From NCBI GenBank assembly GCA_963696665.1, contig CAVOLE010000028.1:248001-312000 (forward strand): a DNA stretch of 64,000 nucleotides, in the 5' to 3' direction. The first letter of the stretch is position 1. Each line of letters starts with the position of its first letter. Under the pieces are notes generated by a model. That model searched no databases. It worked only from the letters and a program-made list of their open reading frames with translations, and was not told where the DNA came from. The position numbers and the translations under genes were made by a program. Shown piece after piece: positions 34,597 to 44,632 of this stretch. This stretch comes from Roseiarcus sp963696665. GTDB taxonomy: Bacteria > Pseudomonadota > Alphaproteobacteria > Rhizobiales > Beijerinckiaceae.

Positions 34597-35052
34597 TCAG
34601 TGCGGTCTCGTCGGCCAGTGATCGCGAAGAACCGCGAACAGGAACGCGGTCGACAGGCCGAATAGCAGCATGCCGTTGAGCGCCTCGATCGCTCCCATGA
34701 GCTGCCAATGTTGGGCCAGGAACAGGTTGGCGTGACCGTAGCTCGTCATTGCGCTGAGCGAGTAGAGCATGGCGGAAGCAAAATCGGCGCGGGCGCCAAG
34801 GATGACATAGGCTCCAGCCCATGCGATCGCCTCCACCGCATGCAGAACCGTCAACATGAGCACCGTGACAATCATCAGCAGCGCGAGCACGAACTCGGAC
34901 CGGCGCGCCCGCAAAAGCAACGGCAGTTCGAGCACAACCCGGTCGCGGATCACAACCAGGCTGAAGGCGTGGACCAGCACCGTGAGCACAATAAGCGGCA
35001 GACCCCAGGCCCAGTTGTTCGACCAGGCCTCCTCAGCGGCGAAATCAAACAC
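34597..35052 (-). CDS. Small two-pore-type ion channel family protein
   Basis: This 151-residue membrane protein has hydrophobic segments at about residues 17-36, 50-90 and 118-140. A re-entrant loop reads LYSLSAMTSYGHANL, which fits the pore region of the ion-channel family (PF07885-like) with TSYGH in place of the potassium filter TVGYG. Similar short proteins are annotated as potassium channel family in Hyphomicrobiales, but the filter difference means ion selectivity is uncertain. It starts at GTG 35052 and is convergent with moeA. Confidence 0.7.
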   Translation of the reverse strand: MFDFAAEEAWSNNWAWGLPLIVLTVLVHAFSLVVIRDRVVLELPLLLRARRSEFVLALLMIVTVLMLTVLHAVEAIAWAGAYVILGARADFASAMLYSLSAMTSYGHANLFLAQHWQLMGAIEALNGMLLFGLSTAFLFAVLRDHWPTRPH

Positions 35053-35127
35053 CGCCGAGCGACCTCGCGCTCACGACCAGCGACGCCACCCCGGCCAAAA
35101 CGCGAGCGCAATCGGACAGAGCCGACG

Positions 35128-35553
35128 TCAATACCAGCCGGGTGCGTAGGGGCCCCACACTCCACCCCAATCCAGCGCGGCTTCCTGGTTCAGCATCGCG
35201 GTCGTCTCTTGCATCTGCGCAAGGTTGTTGGCGGTGCGGATCTGCTGATATTGCTGGTATGCGGCGTCGTTGCCGATGAAGGCGCAACCGCAGCCCGCGG
35301 CGTCCGCATAGATATAGACGTTGCCTTTCTTCCGCTGCGAAAAGACGATCGTATTTTGCGGCAGCGCCTGAAGCTTGGCCATCTTCTGCGGCGTATCGGC
35401 CTGCTGTCGCACGAAGCCCGCCGCGGCGAGCCGCCCTTCCCTCTCCGGCGCGCCCATGGTCACGCAGCCGGCCAAAGCCGCCGAAGCTGCAAGAGTCGCC
35501 AGGACTCCCCAAACCGTTTTGCCCACCGTCAGCTCCTTCGATCGACGACCCAT
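35128..35553 (-). CDS. Predicted lipoprotein of unknown function
   Basis: From the ATG at 35553 this is a 141-residue protein with a basic start, a hydrophobic run and a lipobox, VLATLAASAALAGCVTMG, whose cysteine would be lipidated. The mature part includes NTIVFSQRKKGNVYIYADAA, a GCGCAFIGND segment with two close cysteines, and an aromatic tail ending WGGVWGPYAPGWY. I do not recognise a named family. An upstream start at 35601 would bury the signal sequence. It lies 75 bases upstream of the ion-channel gene on the same strand. Confidence 0.65.
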   Translation of the reverse strand: MGRRSKELTVGKTVWGVLATLAASAALAGCVTMGAPEREGRLAAAGFVRQQADTPQKMAKLQALPQNTIVFSQRKKGNVYIYADAAGCGCAFIGNDAAYQQYQQIRTANNLAQMQETTAMLNQEAALDWGGVWGPYAPGWY

Positions 35554-35676
35554 AGAGGCGAGGACGAAGGTCTTAACGATTCGCACGGCCCCCCCGAACA
35601 CGACTTGTCCTCCCTGCTCCTTTCCCTGTCAATCGCGGGCTGAGCGCTTCTTGGGCAGGACGCTCGCGAATGCGGC

Positions 35677-38341
35677 CTATTCGGCGGCTTGAGCGGTCAC
35701 AGGGGGCCGGGCGCTCAACGTCCGATCGGCCGGCAGCCCTGCGAAGCGCCGCAACGCGCGCGCCATCTGTTCGCGACCGGGGGCTCCGGTGACGATCACA
35801 TCGACCATCGCGTAGGACATGTGAAAGTGGCCCCGCGCCTTCAGTTGCTCGACCGGAACGCCCGCCGCCGCCATCGCCTCGGCATAGGCGACCCCCTCGT
35901 CGCGCAGGGGATCGAACTCGCAGGTGACGACATAGGCCGGCGGCAGGCCGGCAAGGGCGCCGCGCAGCGGCGAGACTCGCGGATCGGCGCGATCGGCGGG
36001 CGAACAGTAGAGGTCCCAGAACCAGTACATGAGCGCGCGCGTGAGGAAATAGCCGTCCGCGTTTTCACTATACGACGGGCGGGTGAAATCGCCGTCCGTG
36101 ACGGGGCAGATCAGCAGCTGACCGGCGATCTCCGGGCCGCCGCGGTCGCGGGCGAGCTGACACGTCACCGCCGCGACATTGCCCCCGGCGCTCCACCCGG
36201 CGACCAGGATCGGCCCCGCGCCTCCTCCCAGCCCAACAGCGTTGGCCGACGCCCAGCGCGCCGCCGCGTAGCCGTCCTCGGCGGCCGCAGGAAAGCGATG
36301 CTCCGGCGCATGCCGGTAGTCGACGCTGGCAATGATCATGTCCGATCGCCGGCAAAGGTCGCGGCACAAGGGATCGTCCGAGACCTCGTCGCCGAGCACC
36401 CAGCCGCCGCCATGATAGTAGACCACGACCGGATGCGGTCCGGGACTGTCAGGACGGTAGAGCCGATAGCGGAGCGGGCCTTCGGCTCCATCGAAGGTTC
36501 CGTCGACAACCTCTCCGACCGGGCGGCCAAAGGGACGGCCGGCGTTAAACTGCGCAACGAAAGCGCGGGCGCCTGCCGCGCCGAGCGACTCGATCGCCGG
36601 CAGCTTCAGTTCCGCGAGCATGCCGAGCATCGCGCGGACGTCCGGCTGCACCCGCACGATCTCCTCGTCGTTGCATTGTTCGGGAACAGTCGGGCCGGTC
36701 AGCCGGAAGCCGATCATGCCCCGCTCAACCGCTTCGTCGCAGATGCCGCGATAGAGCCCGACGCCGCCGGTATAGGGCATGACGCCTAGCGGCTTGCCCG
36801 GCACGTTCGCGCCCGTGTACCAGGTGTTGGCCAGCCGGTGCAGCGTGATCTGCGCGCAGTCGGCGAGGTGTCGCTCCCAGCCCGCCTGCGCCGTTTCGGT
36901 CGGCTCGATCGTGGTGAAGCCGGCCGCGCGCATTTCGATCAGCCGATCGACCACCCAGTCGACGTGCTGCTCGATCGAAACGGCCATGTTCGATAGCACC
37001 GACGGGCTGCCGGGGCCGGTGATCATGTAAAAATTCGGGAAACCGTGAGCCATGAGGCCGAGATAGGTCTTCGGCCCCCGCGCCCAACGAGCCGCGAGCG
37101 TCCTCCCGCCGCGTCCCTCGACGGGGTTGATTGCGAGGCACGGCGCCGGTCATCGCGTCGAACCCGGTTGCGAAGACGATGACGTCGACGTCGAAATTGC
37201 GACGGGCCGTCCTGATCGCGGTCTCGCCGATCGAGACGATCGGCTCCTTCCGCAAGTCGACCAGCGTGACGTTGGGCCGGTTGAAGGTCGCATAGTAGTT
37301 GGTGTCGAGGCAGGGGCGCTTGGAGCCGAATGGATGATCGCGCGGCGTGAGCGTCTCCGCCGTCTCGGGATCCGTGACGACGCTGCGGATCTTTTCGCGG
37401 ATGAGGTCGGCGGCGATCCTGTTGCCGTCGACGTCGACGCCCTGATCGGCCCAGAGCTGAATGAGTATGCCGACCAGATCGCCCTCGGCCCACTGCCCTT
37501 CAAACCGCTCGCGCCGCTCGGCGTCGGTCAGTTGCCAGCTGACTTCGGTCGGCCTGGGGAAAGGCACGCCGACGAGCGACAGCTTCGCCTGGGCGCGATA
37601 GCCCGCGCGATCACTCTCCAGCTGCGCCCGGCGCTCGGCCGAGGGCGCGCCATTGCGGGCGGGCAGGGCGAAATTCGGAGTCCGCTGGAACACCACAAGC
37701 TCGGCCGCCTGCTCGGCGACGATCGGGATGAGCTGAATAGCAGACGAACCGGTGCCTATGACTGCGACGCGCTTGCCGGCGAGGTCGACGCCGTCGTGCG
37801 GCCAGCGGCCGGTCGTGAGCGTCTCGCCCTTAAAGGAGTGGGCGCCGTCGATCTCAGGCGGTTTCGGAGACGAGAGGCAGCCCGTCGCCATAACGTAATG
37901 GCGGCAGGAGACAGAAGGACCGGAAGACGTCTCGAGGAGCCAGCGCTCGGACCCTTCGTTCCATCGCGCCCTCGTGACGTTCGTGCCGAAGCGAATGTCG
38001 CGTCTGAGATCGTAGCGATCGGCGACGAAGCCGAGGTAGCGCAGAATTTCAGGTTGGGTCGCGTATTTCTCCGACCAGGTCCAGACCTTCTCCAGCTCCG
38101 GATCGAAAGTATAGGTATAGTCGAGCGTCTGAACGTCGCACCGCGCGCCTGGATAACGGTTCCAATACCAGGTGCCGCCGACGTCGTCCGCCGCATCCAG
38201 GCCCACTGCCGTAAAACCGGCTTTGCGCAGCCGGTGGAGAAGATAGAGCCCGGCGAAGCCGGCGCCGACCACGGCGACATCGACGTGCTGCACGCCCTCG
38301 TCGTTGCGGGTAGGAATACTGCCAGTCTGCTCCTGCGACAT
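35677..38341 (-). CDS. Baeyer-Villiger-type monooxygenase fused to alpha/beta-hydrolase (one frameshift)
   Basis: The N-terminal 540 residues are an FAD/NADPH monooxygenase: VAVVGAGFAGLYLLHRLR, GGTWYWNRYPGARCDV, the fingerprint FKGETLTTGRWPHD (T where most have H) and VAVIGTGSSAIQLIPIV. The chain then continues without a stop in the corrected frame (AHGFPNFYMITGPGSPSVLSN is still monooxygenase) into a hormone-sensitive-lipase-like esterase: VVVYYHGGGWVLGD, the nucleophile in VAGWSAGGNVAA, an EFDPLRDEG aspartate and GHFHMSY histidine. An extra base near 37140 (GGCGCCGTGC) splits the gene into two overlapping frames; the total length fits one inserted base and an 887-residue fusion. A monooxygenase that makes esters fused to an esterase suggests a one-protein ketone-to-acid-plus-alcohol conversion. 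Substrate unknown. Confidence 0.85.
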
Positions 38342-38628
38342 CAGCGTTTCCTCCCACATGAATTCTTTTGTCCGTCGATCTTGTCCCAGCCGCGGCGCAT
38401 GTCAAGAAAGAGGGAGTTTTTGGGAGCGTGCGCGCGGAGCGAGGCTGCCGGCTCCCTCGCCTCATGCAGGAATGCGGGCCTTGCGCTCGCGCCGTCACTC
38501 GGCGCATGAAAGAGACCGTCTCTTGTGGTAGTTTAGGAACTGCCGGGCATGCGGGACCCGAAGCGCGCGCGAACAGAACCGGCGAGAGGGATCGCCGATC
38601 TTCGCGGCGCGAGCCATCGGAGCGATCC

Positions 38629-39480
38629 ATGATGATCACGTTGCCCGGTCTGGCGGCGGAGGCGCTTGGCGCGTTTCTGGCCGATGATATGCGAGACCGG
38701 TTCGGCGTCTCGCATGCGCGTCTTGCCGAGATCGTTCCGTTCGCAGCGCGCCTCGCGCTCGAATGCATCGGCAACAGCGACGCCCTTTACCACAATGTCG
38801 AGCACACGATGCTCGTCACCCTGGCGGGCCACGACATCTTCAAGGGCCGCGCGCTTTTGACCGACTCGACCCCCGACGACTACTCCCACTTCATTGTCGG
38901 CTGCCTCTCCCACGATATCGGCTACGTGCGCGGGATCCTCAAGGGTGACGGGCCCGACGGCTATGTGATCGACGCCTCCGGCCATAAGGTCCAATTGCCG
39001 CGGGGCTGCTCCGACGCCGCGCTCGCGCCCTATCACGTCGAGCGGTCAAAGCTGTTCGTCCTCGATCGGCTGGCCTCGATCGAGGAACTCGACGGCGCGA
39101 GGATCGCGGGCGCGATTGCGCACACGCGCTTCCCTTATTCCACCGCGCCCGACGATCACCATGTCCACGAGGACGGGGCGCTTTTGCGGGCCGCCGACCT
39201 GATCGGCCAGCTCGGCGATCCGCACTATCTGAAGAAGGCCAACGCCCTTTACCAGGAGTTCGAGGAAATCGGCCTGAACCGACAGCTCGGCTATGAGTTG
39301 CCCGCCGACCTGGTCGACAAATATCCGCAATTCTATTGGGGACGAGTGTCGCCCTACATCCAGGACGCGATACGCTACCTCAACGTGACCGCAAGCGGGC
39401 GCCAATGGATCAACGGCCTCTACAGCAACGTCTTTCGCGCCGAGCACGAGAAGCTGCGTCTGTCCGGCCCGCAACCATAA
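38629..39480 (+). CDS. HD-domain metal-dependent phosphohydrolase
   Basis: This 283-residue protein has an HD-type metal site. YHNVEHTMLVTLAGH supplies the first histidines, and CLSHDIGYVRG supplies the HD pair about 50 residues later; AGAIAHTRFPYS and DLIGQLGDPHY are consistent with later ligands. Such proteins hydrolyse phosphodiesters or nucleotides; the HD-only architecture lacks a GYP motif, so cyclic-di-GMP specificity is not supported. The frame is open from 38368, but the residues before MMITLPGLAAEAL look untranslated, so ATG 38629 is chosen. It ends 64 bases before hemB. Confidence 0.78.
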   Translation: MMITLPGLAAEALGAFLADDMRDRFGVSHARLAEIVPFAARLALECIGNSDALYHNVEHTMLVTLAGHDIFKGRALLTDSTPDDYSHFIVGCLSHDIGYVRGILKGDGPDGYVIDASGHKVQLPRGCSDAALAPYHVERSKLFVLDRLASIEELDGARIAGAIAHTRFPYSTAPDDHHVHEDGALLRAADLIGQLGDPHYLKKANALYQEFEEIGLNRQLGYELPADLVDKYPQFYWGRVSPYIQDAIRYLNVTASGRQWINGLYSNVFRAEHEKLRLSGPQP

Positions 39481-39544
39481 TCAAGGCCGCAGACCCGTCG
39501 CCGACTACGTCTGGCGGGTGTACAAGCGGCCCGAAGAGGAGCCC

Positions 39545-40580
39545 ATGAACAAACCGTCCCGCATCGCCGAAACCCACCATCTTGATCTCACCCACCGCCC
39601 GCGCCGCAACCGCAAGGCGGAATGGGCGCGGCGGCTGGTGGCGGAGCATGTGCTGACCGCGAGCGACCTCATCTGGCCGCTCTTTCTCATCGACGGCGAT
39701 AAACACCGCGTTCCGGTCGCCGCGATGCCCGGCGTCGACCGGCTGACGGTCGAAGAAGCGGTGCGCGAGGCCGAGCGGGCGGTCAACCTCCGGATTCCGG
39801 CTATCGCGTTCTTCCCCGCGACCGAGACCGCGCTCAAGGACGCGGAGGGGAGCGAAGCTTTCAACGAAGGCAACCTCGTTTGCCGCGCCTGCCGCGCGAT
39901 CAAGCGCGAGTTTCCCGAGCTTGGCCTCGTCACCGACGTCGCCCTCGACCCATACACCAGCCACGGCCACGACGGGCTCGTGCGCGAGAGCGCTTCCGGC
40001 CGGCTCACCATCCTCAATGACGAGACGGTCCGAGTTCTCGTTCGCCAGGCGCTTACCCAAGCGCGGGCGGGTGCGGACGTGATCGCGCCTTCGGACATGA
40101 TGGACGGGCGAGTCGGCGCGATCCGCGAGGCGCTTGACGCGGAAGGCTTCCTCGACGTGCAGATCATAGCCTATGCGGCCAAATACGCCTCCGCCTTCTA
40201 CGGGCCGTTTCGCGACGCGCTTGGCTCATCTGGCGCGCTCAAGGGCGACAAGCGCACCTATCAGATGGACCCGGCGAACAGCGACGAGGCGCTGCGCGAG
40301 GTCGCGCTCGACCTCGAGGAAGGCGCCGACATGGTGATGGTGAAGCCCGGCATGCCATATCTCGACATCATCCGGCGTGTGAAGGACGAATTCGGCGCGC
40401 CCACCTTCGCCTATCAGGTGAGCGGCGAATATTCAATGATCATGGCGGCGGCGAACAACGGCTGGATCGAGGGCGACAAGGCGATGATGGAGAGTTCTCA
40501 TTGCGTTCAAGCGCGCCGGCGCCGACGGGGTGCTCAGCTACTTTGCGCCGCGGGCGGCGGAGCAGCTGCGCGTTCGATGA
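39545..40580 (+). CDS. hemB: Delta-aminolevulinic acid dehydratase, frameshift near the end
   Basis: HemB condenses two 5-aminolevulinates to porphobilinogen in tetrapyrrole synthesis. The frame has LIWPLFLIDGDKHRVPVAAM, TDVALDPYTSHGHDG, APSDMMDGRVGAIREALD, the Schiff-base lysine regions IIAYAAKYASAFYGPF and MVMVKPGMPYLD, and SGEYSMI. At 40494-40497 one extra T (AGTTCTC for AGTCTC) shifts frame, so the last 28 residues (LIAFKRAGADGVLSYFAP, ending AAEQLRVR) are read out of frame. Removing that T gives a 344-residue protein ending at TGA 40578-40580. HemB is normally essential, so a sequencing error is the simplest explanation. Confidence 0.92.
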
Positions 40581-40826
40581 GATTTCGCCTGTCGTTATTC
40601 TGACGTTCGGCATCTATCGGCGCGCGGTTCGCGGGCGGACCGATCCCTGTCGCGATGCGTGATAGGACTATTGTCCGGATCGAATTTCGCTCGAACCTGA
40701 CGCCGCGCCCCCCTTACGGCGTGGCTGATACAAAATTGAAAATCGGTCAGCTTCGGATCGAATAAGCCGGGCGTGATATTGGCATGCATGCCCCCCTTCG
40801 TCGGAGCTCGCGACAGGAGGAATACT

Positions 40827-41305
40827 ATGGTCCCCAAATTCGTGATCCCCGCGGCGTCGGCCGCAATCATTGCACTCTAGCCCGCGGCTTTCGCTCAAGA
40901 AACCCGCGGTAGGGCCGACGAAGCCAGGGCGATGTTGATGAAAGCGCTCGCCGCTGTGAAAGCGGATAAGGACAAGGCGCTCGACATGTTCAACAAGGGA
41001 GAAGGCGGATTTCGGGATTGGGACCTCTACGTGTTTTGTGTGAATGCTGGCGACGGAACGGTCGTTGCGATTGGCAATCCCAACCTCAAGCAGCGCTTGG
41101 CACGGATGTGCGCGCTGCTCAGAACTCTACCGGCAAGGCGTTCGGCGCAGAAATCTACGTCGCCATTCAGAAGCCCGAAGGTCGAGTCACCGAGGTCGAC
41201 TATGTGAGCCCGGAGCCGGGCCCCGATGATGCGCTCGCTACGAAAGCAACCCTCGCAGCCAGAGCCGACGACGATCTCGGCTGCGGCGTCGGCTATTATA
41301 AGTAG
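40827..41305 (+). pseudogene. Secreted Cache-domain protein, broken by a stop and a frameshift
   Basis: A start ATG with a perfect AGGAGGAAT ribosome site (40815-40823) opens a signal peptide, MVPKFVIPAASAAIIAL, interrupted by TAG at 40878-40880. The frame then continues PAAFAQETRGRADEARAML, LMKALAAVKADKDKALDMFN and FRDWDLYVFCVNAGDGTVVA. A missing base near 41098 moves the rest, TDVRAAQNSTGKAFGAEIYV, into another frame to TAG at 41303. The pattern (helix, then DLYVFxxxxxGxxxAH-like strand) is a small single-Cache domain as in secreted Cache proteins of proteobacteria. Length fits one missing base. Two separate lesions suggest real decay, unless both are errors. Confidence 0.7.
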
Positions 41306-41603
41306 ATGGTTCCAAGCCGGGCGATCTCGTCGCGCGCCCAGCGGAGAAGCTGAGGCAAACCCAAACGCTGGCCAAGGGTCGGGTTCAAGCAATACGAAGA
41401 AGTCTCACGCGATTTCCAGTCGGAGCCTCTCGCCATCACGAAAAGGGCCGAGGAAAGCTCGCGGCGGGGGTTTCGCAGCAAAACGGCCAGGAGCTTAAGA
41501 AAACCCAAACGGATCGCCTGACAAGCCGAGTTGCAGGAACGCCGCACTCAGAACTACGATCCGGATTCGGGGGCGGTCTGAGAACGCATGACCGGGAGGT
41601 CGC
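41306..41603. other. 298-base gap without a recognised gene
   Basis: No convincing gene, hairpin or promoter is visible. Two similar pieces, GAGGCAAACCCAAACG near 41355 and AGAAAACCCAAACGGATCG near 41500, may be remnants of an old duplication. Confidence 0.3.
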
Positions 41604-42428
41604 ATGTCGTCGGTCGGAAGGCGCCGCATCGGTCGAGCGATGTGCAGCCTGGTCTGGGGGCTGCCGCTGCTTGCCGCCCAAGGGATTGGGCGCTCTTATG
41701 CCGAGGACTGCAGATACTTCAGCGCATTGCCGGATGACTGCGCCCCTGCGGCGTTCCGAAAATTCGATGGCTTGCGCGACTATCGTTACGAGGAGATCGA
41801 ACTCTTCGCCAAGGATCCGCTCAAGAAAGTCCTTTACGTCAGCTTCTACGATACGACGGGGCTGAACGGCGGTGACGATTCCCACGACTCGGCTCCGCCG
41901 GAATTGGCGCAGAGATTGGACCCGAAGAGGATCGCCAAGAAATATCAGGCGATCGCGGTGCGGATTAGGCCGCCCTATCGCTGGACTGTGGACTGGCTTG
42001 CCGATCGCGTCGGCACAGTCAGGAGTTTCGACGGTCTCAATGCGGCGTGGATGGGATACAGCCTCGCGCCGAGCGCCGCGATCTCACCCAAGCCCGCTCC
42101 CCAGGCAGCCTATCATCCCGCCTTCTCGGCAAGAACGGCCATTCAAGGGTTCAAGAGGGGATCTGAAATCTATCTTCTTGACGACCCCAAGGGCCGAACT
42201 TGGGTGATGGTCTCGTATACGAACAAGGAAATGCCGGACCTGACGATCGACAAGCTCGGTTCATTGGGCGACGTCCTCAAGCCGCCACAGGGGTGGAAAT
42301 TCCGCACCGCGACGTTGACCAAGGAACTGGTCCTAGAGCCGAAAGCCGGCTTTGCCGGAATCATCCAGGACGACAAGGGGAACCTCTACCATTTGACCGG
42401 CCCGCGGCAGAGCAACTTTGTTCCCTAG
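41604..42428 (+). CDS. Hypothetical exported protein
   Basis: This 274-residue protein starts with a basic region and hydrophobic stretch (MCSLVWGLPLLAAQGIG, residues 13-29) that looks like a signal peptide, followed by YAEDCRYFSALPDDCAP with two cysteines. The mature region contains ELFAKDPLKKVLYVSFYDTT, KYQAIAVRIRPPYRWTVDWL, GSEIYLLDDPKGRTWVMVSY and KGNLYHLTGPRQ at the end. I do not recognise a family; the repeated beta-strand-like segments suggest a periplasmic beta-rich fold. The start ATG is preceded by GGGAGG. No operon partner is evident. Confidence 0.6.
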   Translation: MSSVGRRRIGRAMCSLVWGLPLLAAQGIGRSYAEDCRYFSALPDDCAPAAFRKFDGLRDYRYEEIELFAKDPLKKVLYVSFYDTTGLNGGDDSHDSAPPELAQRLDPKRIAKKYQAIAVRIRPPYRWTVDWLADRVGTVRSFDGLNAAWMGYSLAPSAAISPKPAPQAAYHPAFSARTAIQGFKRGSEIYLLDDPKGRTWVMVSYTNKEMPDLTIDKLGSLGDVLKPPQGWKFRTATLTKELVLEPKAGFAGIIQDDKGNLYHLTGPRQSNFVP

Positions 42429-42546
42429 CCTCGGAGCGGGCGGCGCGCTGCCGGCAGCGGCGTTCACGATCTCGTGTGGCGGCCTGTCGCTCTAAGCCCT
42501 GATATGAGTGCGGGGGCCGGTGTCTCGGCGGGCAGAGGAGGCTGCA

Positions 42547-43437
42547 ATGGAGCGCAAGAAAGCATCCGACTTCCCGCGGGAGCTGCTCAATCTTTTCGAC
42601 CTCTATGTGCATGGCGGCATGAGCCGACGCGCCTTCCTTGACGGAGCGCAAAGGTTCGCCGTCGGCGGCGTCAGCGCGAGCGCGCTCTTCGAAATGCTGA
42701 GGCCCAATTACGCCTGGGCGATCCAGGTTCCCCCCGACGACGCCCGCATCGTGGCCAAAAGAGTCGACGTGCCCTCGCCGCAAGGTAACGGCGCCATCAA
42801 GGGCTATTTGGTCCGACCCGCCGGAACCGAGAAACTCCCCGCCGTCCTGGTGGTGCACGAGAACCGTGGCTTGAATCCCTATATCGAAGACGTGGCGCGG
42901 CGCCTGGCGATCGCGAATTTCATCGCCTTTGCGCCCGACGGCCTTACTTCGCGCGGCGGCTATCCGGGCGACGACGAGAAAGGCGCGGCGCTGTTCAAGC
43001 AGGTCGATCCCGCAAAAATGCAGGCGGATTTCGCCGCCGCCGCCGTGTGGCTGAAGTCGCTGCCCGATTCGACCGGCAAGATCGGCGCGGTCGGTTTCTG
43101 CTTTGGCGGCGGCGTCGTGAACAGGCTCGCCGTCAGCATGGGCTCGGGCCTCGCCGCGGCCGTTCCCTTCTATGGCCTACAGCCGAACGCCGCCGACACG
43201 GCGAAAATCAAGGCCCCCATCAACGCCCAATACGGCGAGCTTGACACGCGCATCACCAGCGGCTGGCCTGCGTTCGACGCGGCGCTGAGCCGGGCCGGCG
43301 TCCCGCACGAGGGCCACATCTACAAGGGCGCCAACCACGGTTTCCACAACGACACGACGCCCCGCTACGACGAGGCGGCGGCGAAGGAAGCCTGGCAAAG
43401 GACGCTCGATTGGCTCAACAAATATCTGCGGGGTTGA
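42547..43437 (+). CDS. Dienelactone hydrolase family protein, exported
   Basis: This 296-residue protein has an N-terminal segment MSRRAFLDGAQRFAVGGV (residues 20-37) that resembles a twin-arginine signal. The catalytic domain is a dienelactone hydrolase-type alpha/beta-hydrolase: AVLVVHENRGLNPYIEDVAR, then the cysteine nucleophile in AVGFCFGGGVVN, the GELDTRI aspartate and ANHGFHND histidine. Relatives (YghX-like) are predicted to hydrolyse lactones or esters. The start ATG at 42547 follows AGAGGAGG. It lies 30 bases upstream of an NAD-dependent epimerase-like gene on the same strand. Confidence 0.85.
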   Translation: MERKKASDFPRELLNLFDLYVHGGMSRRAFLDGAQRFAVGGVSASALFEMLRPNYAWAIQVPPDDARIVAKRVDVPSPQGNGAIKGYLVRPAGTEKLPAVLVVHENRGLNPYIEDVARRLAIANFIAFAPDGLTSRGGYPGDDEKGAALFKQVDPAKMQADFAAAAVWLKSLPDSTGKIGAVGFCFGGGVVNRLAVSMGSGLAAAVPFYGLQPNAADTAKIKAPINAQYGELDTRITSGWPAFDAALSRAGVPHEGHIYKGANHGFHNDTTPRYDEAAAKEAWQRTLDWLNKYLRG

Positions 43438-43467
43438 GGGCGCGAGCGCAAGGCTGACCAAAATTCC

Positions 43468-44193
43468 ATGAGCCGTATTTTTTTAGCTGGCGCAACTGGG
43501 GTCATTGGCCGCCGGCTCACGCCGCTTCTCCTGGCCCAAGGTCACAAGGTCTGGGGCTCGACGCGTTCGGCGGACAAGAGGGAAGTTCTTCGGAAGCTGG
43601 GCGCGCTCCCGCTCGTGGTCGACGTGTTCGACGCTGAAGCGCTGGCGACAGCGGTCCTTGAGGCAAAGCCGGAGATCATCATTCACCAGCTAACGGATCT
43701 GGCTGCGGTTCACGATCCGGCAGAGCGATCCAGCGCCCTCAGCCGCAACGCACGCATCCGCGAGGAAGGAACTCGCAACCTTGTCGCAGCTGCGCGCAAG
43801 GCTGGCGCGCGGCGCTTGATCGCCCAGAGCATCGCCTGGGTTTACGCGCCTGGCCCTCGGCCCTATGGCGAAGACCACCCGTTAGATCTGAACGCGGATG
43901 GCGGTCGAGCGGTGAGCGTGCGGGGCGTCGAGTCCCTCGAGCGGCAGGTCCTCGTCGCGTCGCCTATGGAAGGGCTGGTGTTGCGCTATGGCCGGCTTTA
44001 TGGCCCGGGCAGCGGAGCCGATGCGCCGCCAAGCCCGCCCTCGGTCCATGTCGATGCGGCGGCCGACGCTGCCCTGCTCGCGATCGATCATGGCGAGCCG
44101 GGCGTTTTCAACATCGCCGACCTCAACGGCGAGGTGTCGACCGTGAAGGCAAGATCGGAGCTTGGTTGGCGCGCTGACTTTCGAATGGATTGA
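43468..44193 (+). CDS. NAD-dependent epimerase/dehydratase family protein
   Basis: This 241-residue short-chain dehydrogenase-like protein starts RIFLAGATGVIGRRLTPLLL, the Rossmann glycine motif. It continues with EIIIHQLTDL and RNARIREEGTRNLVAAARKAG. The catalytic YxxxK is not clear: the expected place reads SIAWVYAPGPRPYGEDHPL, so it may be an atypical member or a non-catalytic NAD-binding protein. It is short for the extended family (usually around 300). It follows the dienelactone hydrolase by 30 bases and is probably cotranscribed. Confidence 0.75.
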   Translation: MSRIFLAGATGVIGRRLTPLLLAQGHKVWGSTRSADKREVLRKLGALPLVVDVFDAEALATAVLEAKPEIIIHQLTDLAAVHDPAERSSALSRNARIREEGTRNLVAAARKAGARRLIAQSIAWVYAPGPRPYGEDHPLDLNADGGRAVSVRGVESLERQVLVASPMEGLVLRYGRLYGPGSGADAPPSPPSVHVDAAADAALLAIDHGEPGVFNIADLNGEVSTVKARSELGWRADFRMD

Positions 44194-44233
44194 AGGCGGC
44201 GCGCTGCCCAAACTTTCAATTCTAGAAGCCGAG

Positions 44234-44632
44234 CTACGACCAGAACTGGGCCACCGCCGGATAGTCAGACTGAAGTTCGGTCACTTCGGTCACAACGCCA
44301 TTGACCAGCTTGAAGACCAGCGCCTCCTTGGTCTCCAGGGTCTTCCCTTTCCGCGTGCCAGTGACCCGTTCGAAAACCAACACATGATCGCCGGATGCGG
44401 CCATTGTCAGGACCTCGACGCGCAACGAGCCCTCGGTCTCATGAGCGAGTTGACCGAAGAACTCCAAAATGGCCTGAACGCCTCGATAGTTTCCCCGCAA
44501 AACACCCGTCTCAGGCTGATTCCAGTTCGCGTTGGGTGAAAAAAAGTTCTTCAGCGTCTCGATATCGCCTTTTGCGAACGCTTCGAAGCCGCGCTGAATA
44601 GCAGCGACGTTTTGAGTTTCATTCGCGCTCAT
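44234..44632 (-). CDS. NTF2-like/SnoaL-type protein
   Basis: This 132-residue protein has the NTF2-like fold signature: VAAIQRGFEAFAKGDIETLK, FFSPNANWNQPETG, YRGVQAILEFFGQL and a beta sheet with HVLVFERVTGTRKGKTLET and VFKLVNGVVTEVTEL. SnoaL-like proteins may be small-molecule isomerases or binding proteins; no substrate can be assigned. The ATG at 44632 has GGGAGGA upstream; an earlier ATG at 44719 is less likely. It is convergent with the epimerase-like gene. Confidence 0.8.
   Translation of the reverse strand: MSANETQNVAAIQRGFEAFAKGDIETLKNFFSPNANWNQPETGVLRGNYRGVQAILEFFGQLAHETEGSLRVEVLTMAASGDHVLVFERVTGTRKGKTLETKEALVFKLVNGVVTEVTELQSDYPAVAQFWS

Noticed and set aside
40878..40880. TAG readthrough or an amber-decoding code
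   Set aside because: Only two TAG cases were seen, both in genes with other lesions; normal genes in the window use TAG as a stop.
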